A stretch of DNA of 64,000 nt, from positions 186,001-250,000 of the forward strand of contig JAEXOR010000044.1 in NCBI GenBank assembly GCA_023439185.1, given 5' to 3'. Shown here piece after piece: positions 22,776 through 31,454 of this stretch. Position 1 is the stretch's first letter. Each line of letters begins with the position of its first letter. A program made the position numbers and the translations under genes. The notes beneath the pieces were generated by a model, which was not told where the DNA came from, did no database searches, and was given only the letters and a program-made list of their open reading frames with translations. This DNA is from Bacillota bacterium (lineage in GTDB: Bacteria; Bacillota; Desulfotomaculia; Desulfotomaculales; Desulfallaceae).

Positions 22776-24333
22776 CCTTGAATGAGTTCATTAGCAGGCG
22801 CAGATCCGCAGCCGACGCGGTAAGCATTTCGCTTATCGCATTCATTTCTTCAGTAACGGCGTTTTGCTCTTCCACCGTGGCAGTTACGTTTTGCATGCCT
22901 TCGGAAATTTGTTCCACGGCTGCTGCGACCTGCTGCACGCCCCCGGCAACATAACTGACTTTCTCAAGGACGTCCTTTAGGGCCGTCCCCACTTCCCCAA
23001 CCACCTTTAGTCCGGTTTCAGCTTCTCCGCTGCCGGCGGTTATTGCCTTGATGGCTGATGCTATCTCCGACTGATTTTTGTTGATCAATTGATTGATCTC
23101 CATGGCGGCCCGGCCGGATTCCTCGGCCAGTTTACGCACCTCTTCGGCCACAACGGCAAAGCCCCTGCCGGATTCTCCGGCCCGCGCCGACTCAATAGCC
23201 GCGTTTAAGGCCAACAGATTGGTTTGATCAGCTATTTGCGTAATAATTTCAGTGATCTTGGTAATTTCACCGGCCGTGCTGCTTAATTCCTCAATCGCTT
23301 CTTTAACCGTGGCCGTAGTTGACGCCATTGCCCCGATCTGCTTTTCCAACCGGTTAATCTGTTCCCGGCCGCCCGTGGCTATCTTGCTTGTTTCTCCGGC
23401 ATCGGTACTCACACGGTGAACATTATTCTCGATCCGGCCGGCTGCTTCGGTGATACCCAAAACAGTTGCGGTTGTTTCGTTGGCTCCGTCGGCAACCTGC
23501 CGGGCATTTTGAGACAATTGCCCGGATATTTCCGCTACTCTGTCCGATTGCGCCCCTATTTTCCCCACTAGTTCCCTCAGGTTATCCTTCATGTTATTGA
23601 AGGCATTGGCCATAATAGACAACTCGTCGTTACCGGATACCCGAATGGACTCTCCGGTAAGATCTCCGCTGGATATGATCTGTGCTCCGTGAACAACTTT
23701 TCCCAACGGTTTGGTGATTAAGCGCGTCAACAGGAAAGCAATTCCGATACCCAGCAGGAATGAAATTATGCCCACCGCAAGCATGGTCTTTTGTGCTTCA
23801 CTGGAGCTGTGTTGAGTGTTTGATGAAATTTGATATAGATTTTCCCGTCTCTCTTCAACAAGGCTGCTAATAAGCACAGCCAGTTCGTTTCTATTTAAAA
23901 AACCTTCCTGGCCGGCCAGAGCCAGGGCTTCGTCCATCTTACCCGCGTCAGCCAGTTCAAAAATCGCCCTTCCCTGGATGGTGATATGTTCGTTTAATGC
24001 CTTTACCTCCAGATATTTTTCCCTGTGCGCCTCGCTTTTTGCGGTTTCCAGCATTTCGGCCTCTAATTTCTCATTGGCCGCCGCGTCACTGTCGAATAAC
24101 GCGCGCATGTTCTCATCTTTGTTGATTAAGTAAGCCCGCACGGCGGCAACCTGACCCCTGGCATTATATTGAACTTGCCTCAGTTGATCGGTACGGAGTA
24201 CCTCGTGGGCAATATCATCAATGCTGGTACGGATATTTTGCACCTGTAAAATCGAAAAGGCCGAACCCACAGCAAATAAAAGCAGCACGGCAAGAAAACC
24301 GCCCAGAATTTTTAACGACAGAGAAAATCTCAT
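22762..24333 (-). CDS. Methyl-accepting chemotaxis protein
   Basis: 523 residues. Two membrane helices (about 8-30 and 185-207) flank a ligand-binding region of four-helix-bundle (4HB/CHASE3-like) character. Then come a HAMP domain (RLITKPLGKVVHGAQIISSG) and the cytoplasmic signalling domain with the highly conserved hairpin tip ITQIADQTNLLALNAAIESA and GRGFAVVAEEVRKLAEES. It should relay ligand state to CheA/CheW at the membrane. It is transcribed against the metallophore operon; the two stop regions overlap. Its start is preceded by AAGGTGGG. The Fur box at 24590 lies 257 bases upstream but its promoter points the other way. The ligand is unknown. Confidence 0.92.
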   Translation of the reverse strand: MRFSLSLKILGGFLAVLLLFAVGSAFSILQVQNIRTSIDDIAHEVLRTDQLRQVQYNARGQVAAVRAYLINKDENMRALFDSDAAANEKLEAEMLETAKSEAHREKYLEVKALNEHITIQGRAIFELADAGKMDEALALAGQEGFLNRNELAVLISSLVEERRENLYQISSNTQHSSSEAQKTMLAVGIISFLLGIGIAFLLTRLITKPLGKVVHGAQIISSGDLTGESIRVSGNDELSIMANAFNNMKDNLRELVGKIGAQSDRVAEISGQLSQNARQVADGANETTATVLGITEAAGRIENNVHRVSTDAGETSKIATGGREQINRLEKQIGAMASTTATVKEAIEELSSTAGEITKITEIITQIADQTNLLALNAAIESARAGESGRGFAVVAEEVRKLAEESGRAAMEINQLINKNQSEIASAIKAITAGSGEAETGLKVVGEVGTALKDVLEKVSYVAGGVQQVAAAVEQISEGMQNVTATVEEQNAVTEEMNAISEMLTASAADLRLLMNSFKVKQG

Positions 24334-24370
24334 TTAACCAAACCCACCTTAAATAAAAAATAATTTGGAT

Positions 24371-24402
24371 ATTATAACCGTTACAATGCATCCATTATTG
24401 TA
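24371..24402 (-). promoter_or_regulatory. Possible chemoreceptor promoter with TACAAT-N9-ATTGTA repeat
   Basis: On the minus strand TATAAT (24376-24371) lies 38 bases before the start codon. A 6-base inverted repeat TACAAT..ATTGTA (24382-24402) covers the -35 zone, whose own hexamer is poor. That fits activator dependence or repression, but it is weak evidence. Confidence 0.35.
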
Positions 24403-24429
24403 TCACTTTTCCATTGTAATTTTCAATAG

Positions 24430-24503
24430 TTTCATAAAACGGAGAAAGCGGGAGATCAATTCCGCCTGCTAAGCCATAATCCCGTCTCCGAGGCTTTATG
24501 AAA
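24430..24503. repeat. 74-base interrupted inverted repeat, structured element
   Basis: Outer arms TTTCATAAA / TTTATGAAA, middle CGGAGA / TCTCCG and inner CGGGA / TCCCG pair across a 26-base centre, giving a long hairpin with mismatches. A small TCTCC-GGT-GGAGA hairpin follows at about 24515. It lies between the chemoreceptor and the Fur promoter. It could be a riboswitch-like leader on either strand or a MITE-like insertion. It does not match the c-di-GMP GEMM consensus by eye. Confidence 0.45.
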
Positions 24504-24587
24504 TTTATTATCCTGTCTCCGGTGGAGATAATTGAAGAAAGAACATGCTCCTTTCTATAAGTTGAGGAATTTAGTTGCTAGCGTATT

Positions 24588-24616
24588 TTGACAATGATTA
24601 TCATTATCATTAATAT
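24588..24616 (+). promoter_or_regulatory. Fur-controlled promoter upstream of the small gene at 24804
   Basis: TTGACA at 24588-24593, a 17-base spacer and TAATAT at 24611-24616. The Fur box GACAATGATTATCATTATC (24590-24608, 17 of 19) fills the spacer. The arrangement equals that at 35349. Confidence 0.82.
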
Positions 24617-24680
24617 TTTCTTATAAGTCTAAAATAGTTTTATTCATGTGTATTTTGGTGATTTTTTTTAACCACTTATA

Positions 24681-24701
24681 GACGGTTGCGTCTATTCATG
24701 C
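24681..24701. promoter_or_regulatory. GACG-N4-CGTCTATT element, second copy
   Basis: GACGGTTGCGTC with downstream TATTCATGC; 16 of 21 positions match the element at 17186. Both follow a Fur-controlled promoter by roughly 70-80 bases. Confidence 0.38.
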
Positions 24702-24803
24702 TTAATTGTTGTTACCGGAGCACTGGTGATTATTTGATGGGAGACATGGAAAAAATTGAGCAATAAAACTGTACCTTCAAGGAGTTGTCGGACGGGGGTT
24801 GGT

Positions 24804-25028
24804 ATGAGTAAGGAATATACTGAAGAGGCGGTATTGGAGAAAATCCACGAGCTTTTTGATGCCCTCTATAATCACAATGGATACGGGGAAATGCGTGTGG
24901 AGATGCGCTTTCTGAAGAAGGGCCAAAAAGAGGTCATCATCCATTGCGGTAAACAGTATCGCTACGTATTGGACTACCCCGGCCGGGCGGTCGGGGAAAA
25001 TCCGCACCGGGAAAAAGCGAGAGCTTGA
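24804..25028 (+). CDS. Small conserved-looking hypothetical protein, Fur-controlled
   Basis: 74 residues, unrecognised. It starts SKEYTEEAVLEKIHELFDAL, an amphipathic helix, followed by a predicted beta-rich part (GEMRVEMRFLKKGQKEVIIHCGKQYRYVLDYPG) with one Cys. There is no signal peptide or membrane segment. The start at 24804 gives a compact protein. A TTG at 24756 in the same frame is also possible, and ribosome sites for both are weak (GGGGGTTGGT for 24804). A 9-codon peptide at about 24737 (MGDMEKIEQ) could act as a leader. The only clear promoter carries a Fur box, so it may be an iron-stress protein. Confidence 0.6.
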   Translation: MSKEYTEEAVLEKIHELFDALYNHNGYGEMRVEMRFLKKGQKEVIIHCGKQYRYVLDYPGRAVGENPHREKARA

Positions 25029-25114
25029 ATTGTTCCCGGCTAAGCGTTTATGGTGGCGCTGCCGGAAATTGACGAGGGCGCTGCTAGCCGGTCTTTTAAT
25101 AAGTAAAGGAGGTG

Positions 25115-25195
25115 ATGGCAGGGCGGCGGCCCGCGGGCGGGCGGTTGCCGCAGAAATGTTTTTTGCGGGCGCGGGGCCTGAATAATTCTTTCTAA
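25115..25195 (+). CDS. Possible 26-residue ORF with consensus Shine-Dalgarno
   Basis: AAAGGAGGTGATG gives a textbook ribosome site overlapping the ATG context, too close (about 2 bases) for efficient starts. The peptide is Arg/Gly/Pro-rich (MAGRRPAGGRLPQKCFLR). The DNA also forms a GC-rich stem. It may be a chance ORF or a leader of the pilus operon. Confidence 0.2.
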   Translation: MAGRRPAGGRLPQKCFLRARGLNNSF

Positions 25196-25257
25196 ATTAT
25201 AAAATTAACTGGAAGGCGGTTCTGTGGGTGAATCCTTCCGTACGAGGAGGAAAACGC

Positions 25258-26253
25258 GTGAGAAAAAGGATTAATAAGCTGTTACGGAATAAGGGCGGTT
25301 TCACCCTGCTGGAACTGGTCATCGTGCTGGCCGTTATGGGGTTTTTGGTGGCCATGATTGCGCCGCGGATAATGGGCTTGGACGGTGCTGCCAGATCTCA
25401 CAGTGCTGAGGCAAACGCGCAGAGGATTGAACAGGTCGTATCAGGCTCCATACTGCACATGGGCTACCTGCCGGGTGGTCTGACAAACCTGGTTTCATAT
25501 GACGGTACTAATTATCATATTGCTGGCGGTACAGATTCTACCTCGGGTAATCCCATTAATACGGTGGATGGTTCATCTATTGGCCAAAATGTCTTCAGTC
25601 AAGCTTTTCTGGACAACAATAATCTGACGCTGCACGCATTGACAAATAATGAGATCCTTGAACTTGCCAGTATGGGCATTACGCATTTGTACAACTTGAA
25701 CTATGGAGCTGGCATGTCGCCCCGCAATGAAAGAGTTGACTTGCTTAATGCGAATGGCACCGTCAGCACCGCCGCAACTGGCCTTAATGTGCTCATGGTG
25801 GGTGACGGATCAACTTCAACGGCAGCTCTGGACCCAGCTGACCTAACGGATGCCTTAGTTCTGAACAACCCCGAATATATGTACCGCATCGTTTTGGGTA
25901 TCGGGCCGGAGAGCGAATTTGTCAAGTGGAAGGTCATGGATAAAGACCCCGTCCTTCCAGGCATGGATGCCGCTTTTGATAACTATTGCGTGCTGCTGCC
26001 CCGCCTGCAGTCTACATTGCAGCTTGTTGCTGTCGCTGGTACCATGACAGATCCAATCGCAAGTTCTGTTACATTTGAGAATGAAGCAGGTAAGACAAAA
26101 CAGTTGGGGTTCGCATTGCCTACCGAATTGGGCTCTCTGGGTGCCAATTCGACAGAGGGATTATCGACGATTTACCTGATGTCTCCGGATGGCAGTAAAC
26201 TTACCAGAGATGACGACGGACTGTTTGCATTTGATTCGGCTGATATAGAATAA
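25258..26253 (+). CDS. Type IV prepilin-like protein
   Basis: 331 residues. It has a class III prepilin leader, a short basic N-terminus then GGFTLLELVIVLAVMGFLVAM, cleaved before Phe, with Glu at position +5 of the mature protein. The remaining 290 residues form a large, polar extracellular domain rich in Asn, Thr and Gly, without known motifs. It is much bigger than a typical major pilin (about 150). GTG start at 25258 chosen for AGGAGG seven bases upstream. Codon use in the middle of the gene (25450-26200) is noticeably less GC-rich than the pilus genes downstream, compatible with a fast-evolving or exchanged surface domain. A terminator-like hairpin separates it from the next prepilin gene. 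Confidence 0.82.
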   Translation: MRKRINKLLRNKGGFTLLELVIVLAVMGFLVAMIAPRIMGLDGAARSHSAEANAQRIEQVVSGSILHMGYLPGGLTNLVSYDGTNYHIAGGTDSTSGNPINTVDGSSIGQNVFSQAFLDNNNLTLHALTNNEILELASMGITHLYNLNYGAGMSPRNERVDLLNANGTVSTAATGLNVLMVGDGSTSTAALDPADLTDALVLNNPEYMYRIVLGIGPESEFVKWKVMDKDPVLPGMDAAFDNYCVLLPRLQSTLQLVAVAGTMTDPIASSVTFENEAGKTKQLGFALPTELGSLGANSTEGLSTIYLMSPDGSKLTRDDDGLFAFDSADIE

Positions 26254-26297
26254 AAAAACAGCTTAATAACAAGTATGCGGCAATGTTTACCGAAGGG

Positions 26298-26330
26298 CCG
26301 GGCGCGCCCGGAAGGGCGCCCGGTCTTTCT
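26298..26330 (+). terminator. GC-rich terminator-like hairpin between prepilin genes
   Basis: CCGGGCGC-N10-GCGCCCGG followed by TCTTTCT. It probably lowers readthrough into the downstream pilus genes and makes the first prepilin transcript most abundant. The 26331-26492 stretch holds further GC hairpins but no gene I can support. Confidence 0.6.
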
Positions 26331-26492
26331 CCCTCACCCGGCACGGCAGGCGTCGCCCGGTTGCGCCGGGTGGCGCCTCCGGCCTGGTACTTAAACGGAA
26401 GTTTAAATGATGTAGTCCGCAAAATCAGATCGCCCGGGGTGTCGTGCAAAAGACTTGGGGACGGAGCGCCGCCGTTGTCTGGAGGGTGGAGA

Positions 26493-28106
26493 ATGAACCG
26501 GGGCGTCAAAAAAAATTCGGCCGGCTTTACCCTGTTGGAGCTTATTATCGTTATTGCCATTTTGGGCATTTTGGTCTCCGTGGTGGTGCCGGCGTTTGGT
26601 TACATAACCGGAAAGCAGTACGACAAGCTTACCCGGGAGAAGCTGGAGGCCGTCCGTACGGCCATCGCCGGCCCGCAGAACACCTATGACGAACGCGGCC
26701 TGCGAGTGGTCCGGGGGTACGCTGGGGACCTGGACGCCCTGCCCAAGCTGTATAAATGCGTCTGGGATTCCGGTGACAAGCGCTGGAATACGGTGGCTGA
26801 AGAAGTCTACCATGGCGGCGACCTGACCACTGACCCCGCTCATCCTTACATCGGTCAACCCTGCGGCCTGTGGGAAAGGGAAACCGGCGAGGAAAGCCCG
26901 GGAACCGACTGGAAGGGGCCTTATTTGGGTTACCCAAAGGCCCTCTATGCCAATAAGGATCAGGAGGGCATCAGTCCCTTGCGGAAAACCGAAGGGATTC
27001 TGTCCGACGCCTGGGGCCGGGCGCTGTTTTTCATCAAAGAGCAGGACGCCGACGGCGTCTGCCTGTTGATCATCAGCGCCGGCCCGGACGGTGAGGCGGC
27101 GCTGCCGCCGGAGAATTTACCGGCGGGGCCGCTGGGGAGAAATGCTTATCGGAACGCGACTGATCCGGAAAACAAAAACAAGGACAACATTGTGTTGGAA
27201 ATTACTCCGGAAGAGTGGCTGACGCCCAATCAGGGCATTCAGAAGGAACGAACCCGGCAGATCCTGGAGCAGGTCCGCACCGCCCTGCTGGGCCCGGCGG
27301 ACGCCTACGATCCCCTGGGGCGGCGCATTGTCGGGGGGTATATAGGGGACATGGGCCAGTGGCCCACGCTTTGGGAGTGGAACGCCGAGGAGGAGAAGTG
27401 GGCCGTTTCCGTCTCTGATGAGGGGCAGCCCCGAGAAGGGCAGCCCCGGGGCCTGTGGGTTTGGACCGGTTCCGATGAGGGTTACAGTGATCATGAGCAA
27501 GGCGGCGGGCGCGACACAGGGTTTTGCTGGCGGGGGCCTTACCTGTCAAAGCCCTGGGAAGAGGGGGAAAATGAAGTTTTACGCGACGCCTGGGACAGGG
27601 CGTTGAAATTCGAACTGGGAACTAAAACCCTCACCATTACCAGTGCCGGTCCGGATAAGGATTATGGCACCGCAGATGACAACCAAAAAATAGAGATTGC
27701 TTTGGACCAGTGGCTGGTTCGTGAAATGCAGGTGAGGGGCAGTGTGCGCAATGAGACGCCCAGGGTGTATGTGGAAGACCCACCGGATTCGGGTCAATGG
27801 GTGCCGGTGCCGGACACTGAACAGCCCGACGACGCGGAACTGCAACTCAGGCTTTACCACCGGCCGGGCGAGGAACCCCTGGAAGTCTCCGTGACGGCGT
27901 CTGCCGGGGAGACTGTTCACTTTGCCCTTTCCGCCCCGGTTAGTGGTATTAGTGCGGGCCTGCGGCGGCTGGAAGTGAATATGGCGGCGGGCGGCCTGGC
28001 AGGTCCGAACAATTTGTCCTTGTTTATTGGAGCGTGGGGCACTCAGTCGCCGGCGGAGGGAAAGCTGACGATACTTGTCAATAATCCAGTAACAACCGGG
28101 CCATAG
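26493..28106 (+). CDS. Prepilin/pseudopilin with two tandem pilin-type head domains
   Basis: 537 residues. Prepilin leader AGFTLLELIIVIAILGILVS, cleaved before Phe. The head contains two related units. Unit 1 (about 45-215) runs from AVRTAIAGPQNTYDERG through VVRGYAGDLDALPKLY, WKGPYLGYP and LSDAWGRALFF to IISAGPDGE. Unit 2 (about 255-415) runs from QVRTALLGPADAYDPLG through IVGGYIGDMGQWPTLW, WRGPYLSKP and LRDAWDRALKF to ITSAGPDKDYG. The DAWGR/AGPDG pattern is that of GspG-type calcium-binding major pseudopilins. A C-terminal beta-rich region follows (about 430-537). The start at 26493 follows GGAGGGTGGAGA. The duplication makes it about three times the usual length. Likely a minor pilin or adhesin of the type IV pilus. 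Confidence 0.82.
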   Translation: MNRGVKKNSAGFTLLELIIVIAILGILVSVVVPAFGYITGKQYDKLTREKLEAVRTAIAGPQNTYDERGLRVVRGYAGDLDALPKLYKCVWDSGDKRWNTVAEEVYHGGDLTTDPAHPYIGQPCGLWERETGEESPGTDWKGPYLGYPKALYANKDQEGISPLRKTEGILSDAWGRALFFIKEQDADGVCLLIISAGPDGEAALPPENLPAGPLGRNAYRNATDPENKNKDNIVLEITPEEWLTPNQGIQKERTRQILEQVRTALLGPADAYDPLGRRIVGGYIGDMGQWPTLWEWNAEEEKWAVSVSDEGQPREGQPRGLWVWTGSDEGYSDHEQGGGRDTGFCWRGPYLSKPWEEGENEVLRDAWDRALKFELGTKTLTITSAGPDKDYGTADDNQKIEIALDQWLVREMQVRGSVRNETPRVYVEDPPDSGQWVPVPDTEQPDDAELQLRLYHRPGEEPLEVSVTASAGETVHFALSAPVSGISAGLRRLEVNMAAGGLAGPNNLSLFIGAWGTQSPAEGKLTILVNNPVTTGP

Positions 28107-28128
28107 TGGATTGGAGGAATGGGTTCTC

Positions 28129-29646
28129 TTGCTCTCTGTTTTAGCCGTTGAGATTGACGGGATGACCCTGAGGGCCGCCGTGATCAGACGCAATTTTAAA
28201 GGCTTTACGGTCAGCGACTGCCTGAAGATTGACCGCGCCGGGGAATCCGATCTGATAACGGCGGAAGAGCTGTCCATGCTCACCTCCCGGATTGCCAGAT
28301 GCCCCAAAAACGCGGTGGTGATAAGTCCCCTGGCGGTTGTGATTGAAGTGGCCATGGACAAAAAAAGAGTGCGCAAGATGAGACCGTACCAGTTAAAAGA
28401 GGCGTTGCGCTGGGAAGCGGAGCCGTACATGACCATCCCGGCCGCCGAGAGTCTGGTGGGTTATGAACTGGGCCTGGATACCGGGGAAGGAAATGTGGAG
28501 CTCTGGGTATCCATGATGCCGGAAGAAGATTACCGCAGCCTGAAGGAGACCTTTGCCGGCAGCGGGCTGAAGTTGAAAAAAGTCTACCCTCCGGATGTTT
28601 GTTTTCCCGTGGCGGCCATGCCGGCCAGCAAAAGGAAAGATCGGGTGGTGGTGGATCTGGGCCGGCAGACCATGAAGGCCGCTCTGATTGAAGACGGCGA
28701 AATTGCGACTTTCAGAACCCTGCCGACGAGCCTGGCGGCAACCCGCGCCCACCTTGACGGCCTGCCCGCTCCCGAATTGGAGTCGTCGCTCAAGGATATT
28801 TTTGCGGCCTGGGATATTGCCGGCCGTGAAGTCGTGCTTACCGGTCCCGGCGGGCTTGACGCCGATATTGTCGACTTTTTCCGCAATGGGCTGGGTTTCA
28901 ATGCCGCCGCCCTGGAACTGCCGGCCGGAGCTGGCGGGGGGCCGGAATATGCCTCCGTCACCGGCGCCGGACTGCGCCAGCTCCGTGTTTTTGGCGGCTG
29001 GAAAACCGTCGGCCTGGACGATGGCGTGGATCTGGGTTTGCTGATCCGGCAGAGGGTGCAGATTCTGCCCGTGGTGGCGGTACTGATGGTGGTGGTGCTT
29101 TTTCTCGGCCACTACTTTTACTTGAGAAATCAGCTTGACCGGGCCGGCGCGGAGGTCGGCGCCCTGACCGCGCAAAAGGAAGCGTATACCAGGCTGCAGG
29201 GCGAGGCGGCCGAACTGGAAAATCAGGTGGCCGCTCTGAAGCAAAAAGCGGAGTTCATTGAAGGGCACGCCCTGGATTCGGAAAAGATCCTTTTGCTGCT
29301 GCTTTCCGTTGCGGCGCGCAGCGGCGGGGGCGGGGAAATCTCGCGTCTGAATGTCCAGTATCTTCCCGGTGACCAGATCTCGCTGGAGGGGCAGGGGATG
29401 AGCCCAGCCAGTGTCGATTTGCTGGCCCTGACCATGCAAAAAGAAACCTGGTGCAAGCACGCAATGGTAGAGAGCATTACCCGGGAGGAAACCACCGAAA
29501 CGGTTAGTTATAAAATGTTTAACCTGCTGGGCGAAGAAGAAGTGGGCACCACGGAATTGGAGAAGACCGTCTACAAGTTTAAAATTAAGGTTTCTGTGGA
29601 CCGGCAGGCGGATTTGAACTCATTATTATCGTCATTACCAGGTTGA
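28129..29646 (+). CDS. PilM-PilN fusion protein
   Basis: 505 residues joining two pilus alignment-complex proteins. Residues 1-300 are an actin-like PilM domain (LAVEIDGMTLRAAVI, QLKEALRWEAEPYM, VVVDLGRQTMKAALI, VVLTGPGGLDADIV). A membrane helix near 305-330 (VQILPVVAVLMVVVLFLGHYFYL) and a coiled coil lead into a periplasmic-type PilN region (about 350-505). PilM normally binds the cytoplasmic tail of PilN, so fusion would make that contact permanent. TTG start at 28129 is preferred (11 bases after GGAGG); an in-frame TTG at 28111 sits on the ribosome site itself. It lies between the double-head pilin and pilO. Confidence 0.82.
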   Translation: MLSVLAVEIDGMTLRAAVIRRNFKGFTVSDCLKIDRAGESDLITAEELSMLTSRIARCPKNAVVISPLAVVIEVAMDKKRVRKMRPYQLKEALRWEAEPYMTIPAAESLVGYELGLDTGEGNVELWVSMMPEEDYRSLKETFAGSGLKLKKVYPPDVCFPVAAMPASKRKDRVVVDLGRQTMKAALIEDGEIATFRTLPTSLAATRAHLDGLPAPELESSLKDIFAAWDIAGREVVLTGPGGLDADIVDFFRNGLGFNAAALELPAGAGGGPEYASVTGAGLRQLRVFGGWKTVGLDDGVDLGLLIRQRVQILPVVAVLMVVVLFLGHYFYLRNQLDRAGAEVGALTAQKEAYTRLQGEAAELENQVAALKQKAEFIEGHALDSEKILLLLLSVAARSGGGGEISRLNVQYLPGDQISLEGQGMSPASVDLLALTMQKETWCKHAMVESITREETTETVSYKMFNLLGEEEVGTTELEKTVYKFKIKVSVDRQADLNSLLSSLPG

Positions 29647-29661
29647 AGGAGCCGGCGGAAG

Positions 29662-30321
29662 ATGAAATGGCAGTTGACCAGGGTACAGCAGATATTGATC
29701 TTGATTGTGGCCGTTGCCGCGGGTTTTTATTTCTACCTGAGCAAGGTCTATGATCCGGTGATGAATGAATACAAAGCGGTAAGCCAGGAACTGATGTCTC
29801 TGCGCGACGAAGTGCTGGGCCGGGACTTGGCTGCCGGGTCTAAAAATCTGGAAGAAAGAATTAAAAAGAGCAGACAAGAGATAGAAAATATAACCAATCG
29901 TTTAAGTGCGCAAACAGTTTTAAAGAAAGCGCAATCGGACAGTGAGGTCACCGAAGCCCTGGCTGAAATCAACCGCCTGGCCTTAAGCTGCGGGATGGAT
30001 GTGATTAAACTGGAATCCAAGTTCGCGTCGGAAGAAAAAGTCGCTAAGTCAGGCAAACCGGCCCAGTCCGGCGGCGGGGACGAAAATGCCGCGGTCATGG
30101 TGGCGGAAGAGGCCGGTAATTTCGATTGGCGGGAATACCAGGTGGTTTACAGTGGAGACGGCGCTGCTCTGATTAATTTTATTGAGAAGAAAATGAAAGC
30201 GAATTATCTGGTGCTGATCGATAACGCGAAAATCGACCGCGGGGAAGAGAAGGGCAAGGACGCCGGTAAAAACGGCGAAAAAGATCCTGGTACCAGGATA
30301 ACCGTTGATCTGTTGATCTAA
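29662..30321 (+). CDS. pilO: PilO-like type IV pilus assembly protein
   Basis: 219 residues: one N-terminal membrane helix (ILILIVAVAAGFYFYLSKVY), a coiled coil (about 40-95) and a small alpha/beta domain (TEALAEINRLALSCGMDVI..., WREYQVVYSGDGAALINFIEKK). This is the PilO layout; PilO pairs with PilN. Sequence conservation in this family is low, so the call rests on topology and gene order (PilM-PilN, then this gene, then PilT). The C-terminus is charged and Lys/Gly-rich. The start at 29662 follows AGGAGCCGG. Confidence 0.75.
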   Translation: MKWQLTRVQQILILIVAVAAGFYFYLSKVYDPVMNEYKAVSQELMSLRDEVLGRDLAAGSKNLEERIKKSRQEIENITNRLSAQTVLKKAQSDSEVTEALAEINRLALSCGMDVIKLESKFASEEKVAKSGKPAQSGGGDENAAVMVAEEAGNFDWREYQVVYSGDGAALINFIEKKMKANYLVLIDNAKIDRGEEKGKDAGKNGEKDPGTRITVDLLI

Positions 30322-30336
30322 GGGAGGGATAGTTTG

Positions 30337-31440
30337 ATGAGCCGGGCATTTGCTTCAGCGGCCGAAAGCAAAGTGGTTTTTCATATTGAGCAATTGCTGA
30401 AGGAGGCCAGGGATCAAGACGCCACCGACCTGCACCTGACGGCAAGCACGCCGCCGGTATTCCGGGTGGGAGGACGCCTGCAATGCCGGGATTGCTACAG
30501 CCCGTTGACCCCGGAGGATATCAAGCGCCTTGTGTACCAGCTTTTGAATCCCCGCCAGATTGAGGTTTTGGAAAAGATGCTGTCGGTGGATCTGGCCGTC
30601 GGCCTGGGCGGAGTGGGGCGGTTCCGGGTGAACGCTTATTTTCAAAGGGGCGCTGTCACCTGCGTTATCCGCCGGCTGGCTGACGACATTCCCTTGCTTG
30701 AAAACCTGGGTTTGCCGGAGTCCGTTTACGGCCTGTCCGACTTGCCCAACGGGCTGGTCCTGGTTACCGGCTCCACCGGCAGCGGCAAGTCAACCACGCT
30801 GGCGGCCATTATCGACCGGATTAACGGGAAGCACAGCCACAACATTATCACCATCGAAGACCCCATCGAATATGTCCATTTCAACCGGCAAAGCATTATC
30901 AACCAGCGGGAACTGCATACCGATGTAAATTCCTTTGGCGATGCCCTCCGTTCCGCCCTGCGCTCGGACCCCGACGTCATTCTGGTGGGTGAAATGCGGG
31001 ACCTGGAGACCATCCGCGCCGCCATTATGGCGGCGGAAACCGGGCACCTGGTCTTTTCCACTCTGCACTCCCGGGACGCCGTCTCTTCAGTCAACAGAAT
31101 GGTCGGCGCCTTCCCGCCGGGGGAACAGGGGCAAATCAGGCAGCAGCTGTCCGTTTCGTTGAAGGCGGTGATTTCACAGCAGCTGCTGCCCGGCGCCGAC
31201 GCCAGGGGGCGGGTGATGGCCGCGGAAGTAATGGTGGTAACGCCGGCCATCAGCAATCTGATCCGCCTGGGCAAGCAGGAACACATCCACCTGGCCATGG
31301 AGACGGGCGCCAAACTGGGTATGCAGACCATGGAGCAAGCATTGGAAATGCAGGCCAAAACAGGAGCTATAGACCATGACACGGCGCTGAAAGCCGCCCG
31401 CAATCCGGCGCTGATGAAGGAAAGATTAGCCCTTAAATAA
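30337..31440 (+). CDS. pilT: PilT retraction ATPase
   Basis: 367 residues, hexameric ATPase for pilus retraction. Motifs are DATDLHLTASTPPVFRVGG at the N-terminal PAS-like domain, Walker A TGSTGSGKSTT (about residue 148), Asp box IITIEDPIEYVH, Walker B DPDVILVGEMRDLETI and His box TGHLVFSTLHSRDA. The C-terminal region ends ALKAARNPALMKERL, close to the AIRLEG-type retraction motif region, in divergent form. ATG at 30337 is chosen over TTG at 30334 because it lies at a better distance from GGGAGGG. Fur-linked c-di-GMP control upstream may act on pilus behaviour, an inference. Confidence 0.92.
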   Translation: MSRAFASAAESKVVFHIEQLLKEARDQDATDLHLTASTPPVFRVGGRLQCRDCYSPLTPEDIKRLVYQLLNPRQIEVLEKMLSVDLAVGLGGVGRFRVNAYFQRGAVTCVIRRLADDIPLLENLGLPESVYGLSDLPNGLVLVTGSTGSGKSTTLAAIIDRINGKHSHNIITIEDPIEYVHFNRQSIINQRELHTDVNSFGDALRSALRSDPDVILVGEMRDLETIRAAIMAAETGHLVFSTLHSRDAVSSVNRMVGAFPPGEQGQIRQQLSVSLKAVISQQLLPGADARGRVMAAEVMVVTPAISNLIRLGKQEHIHLAMETGAKLGMQTMEQALEMQAKTGAIDHDTALKAARNPALMKERLALK

Positions 31441-31454
31441 CGGGATGGAATAGG

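Noticed and set aside
24334..24540. Possible c-di-GMP riboswitch upstream of the chemoreceptor
   Set aside because: A GEMM-type leader is common before such genes, but the conserved core segments were not found on either strand; only an unassigned hairpin is seen.
24590..24608. Fur control of the chemoreceptor gene
   Set aside because: The box lies in the spacer of a plus-strand promoter and is 257 bases from the chemoreceptor start, too far and in the wrong direction for direct repression.
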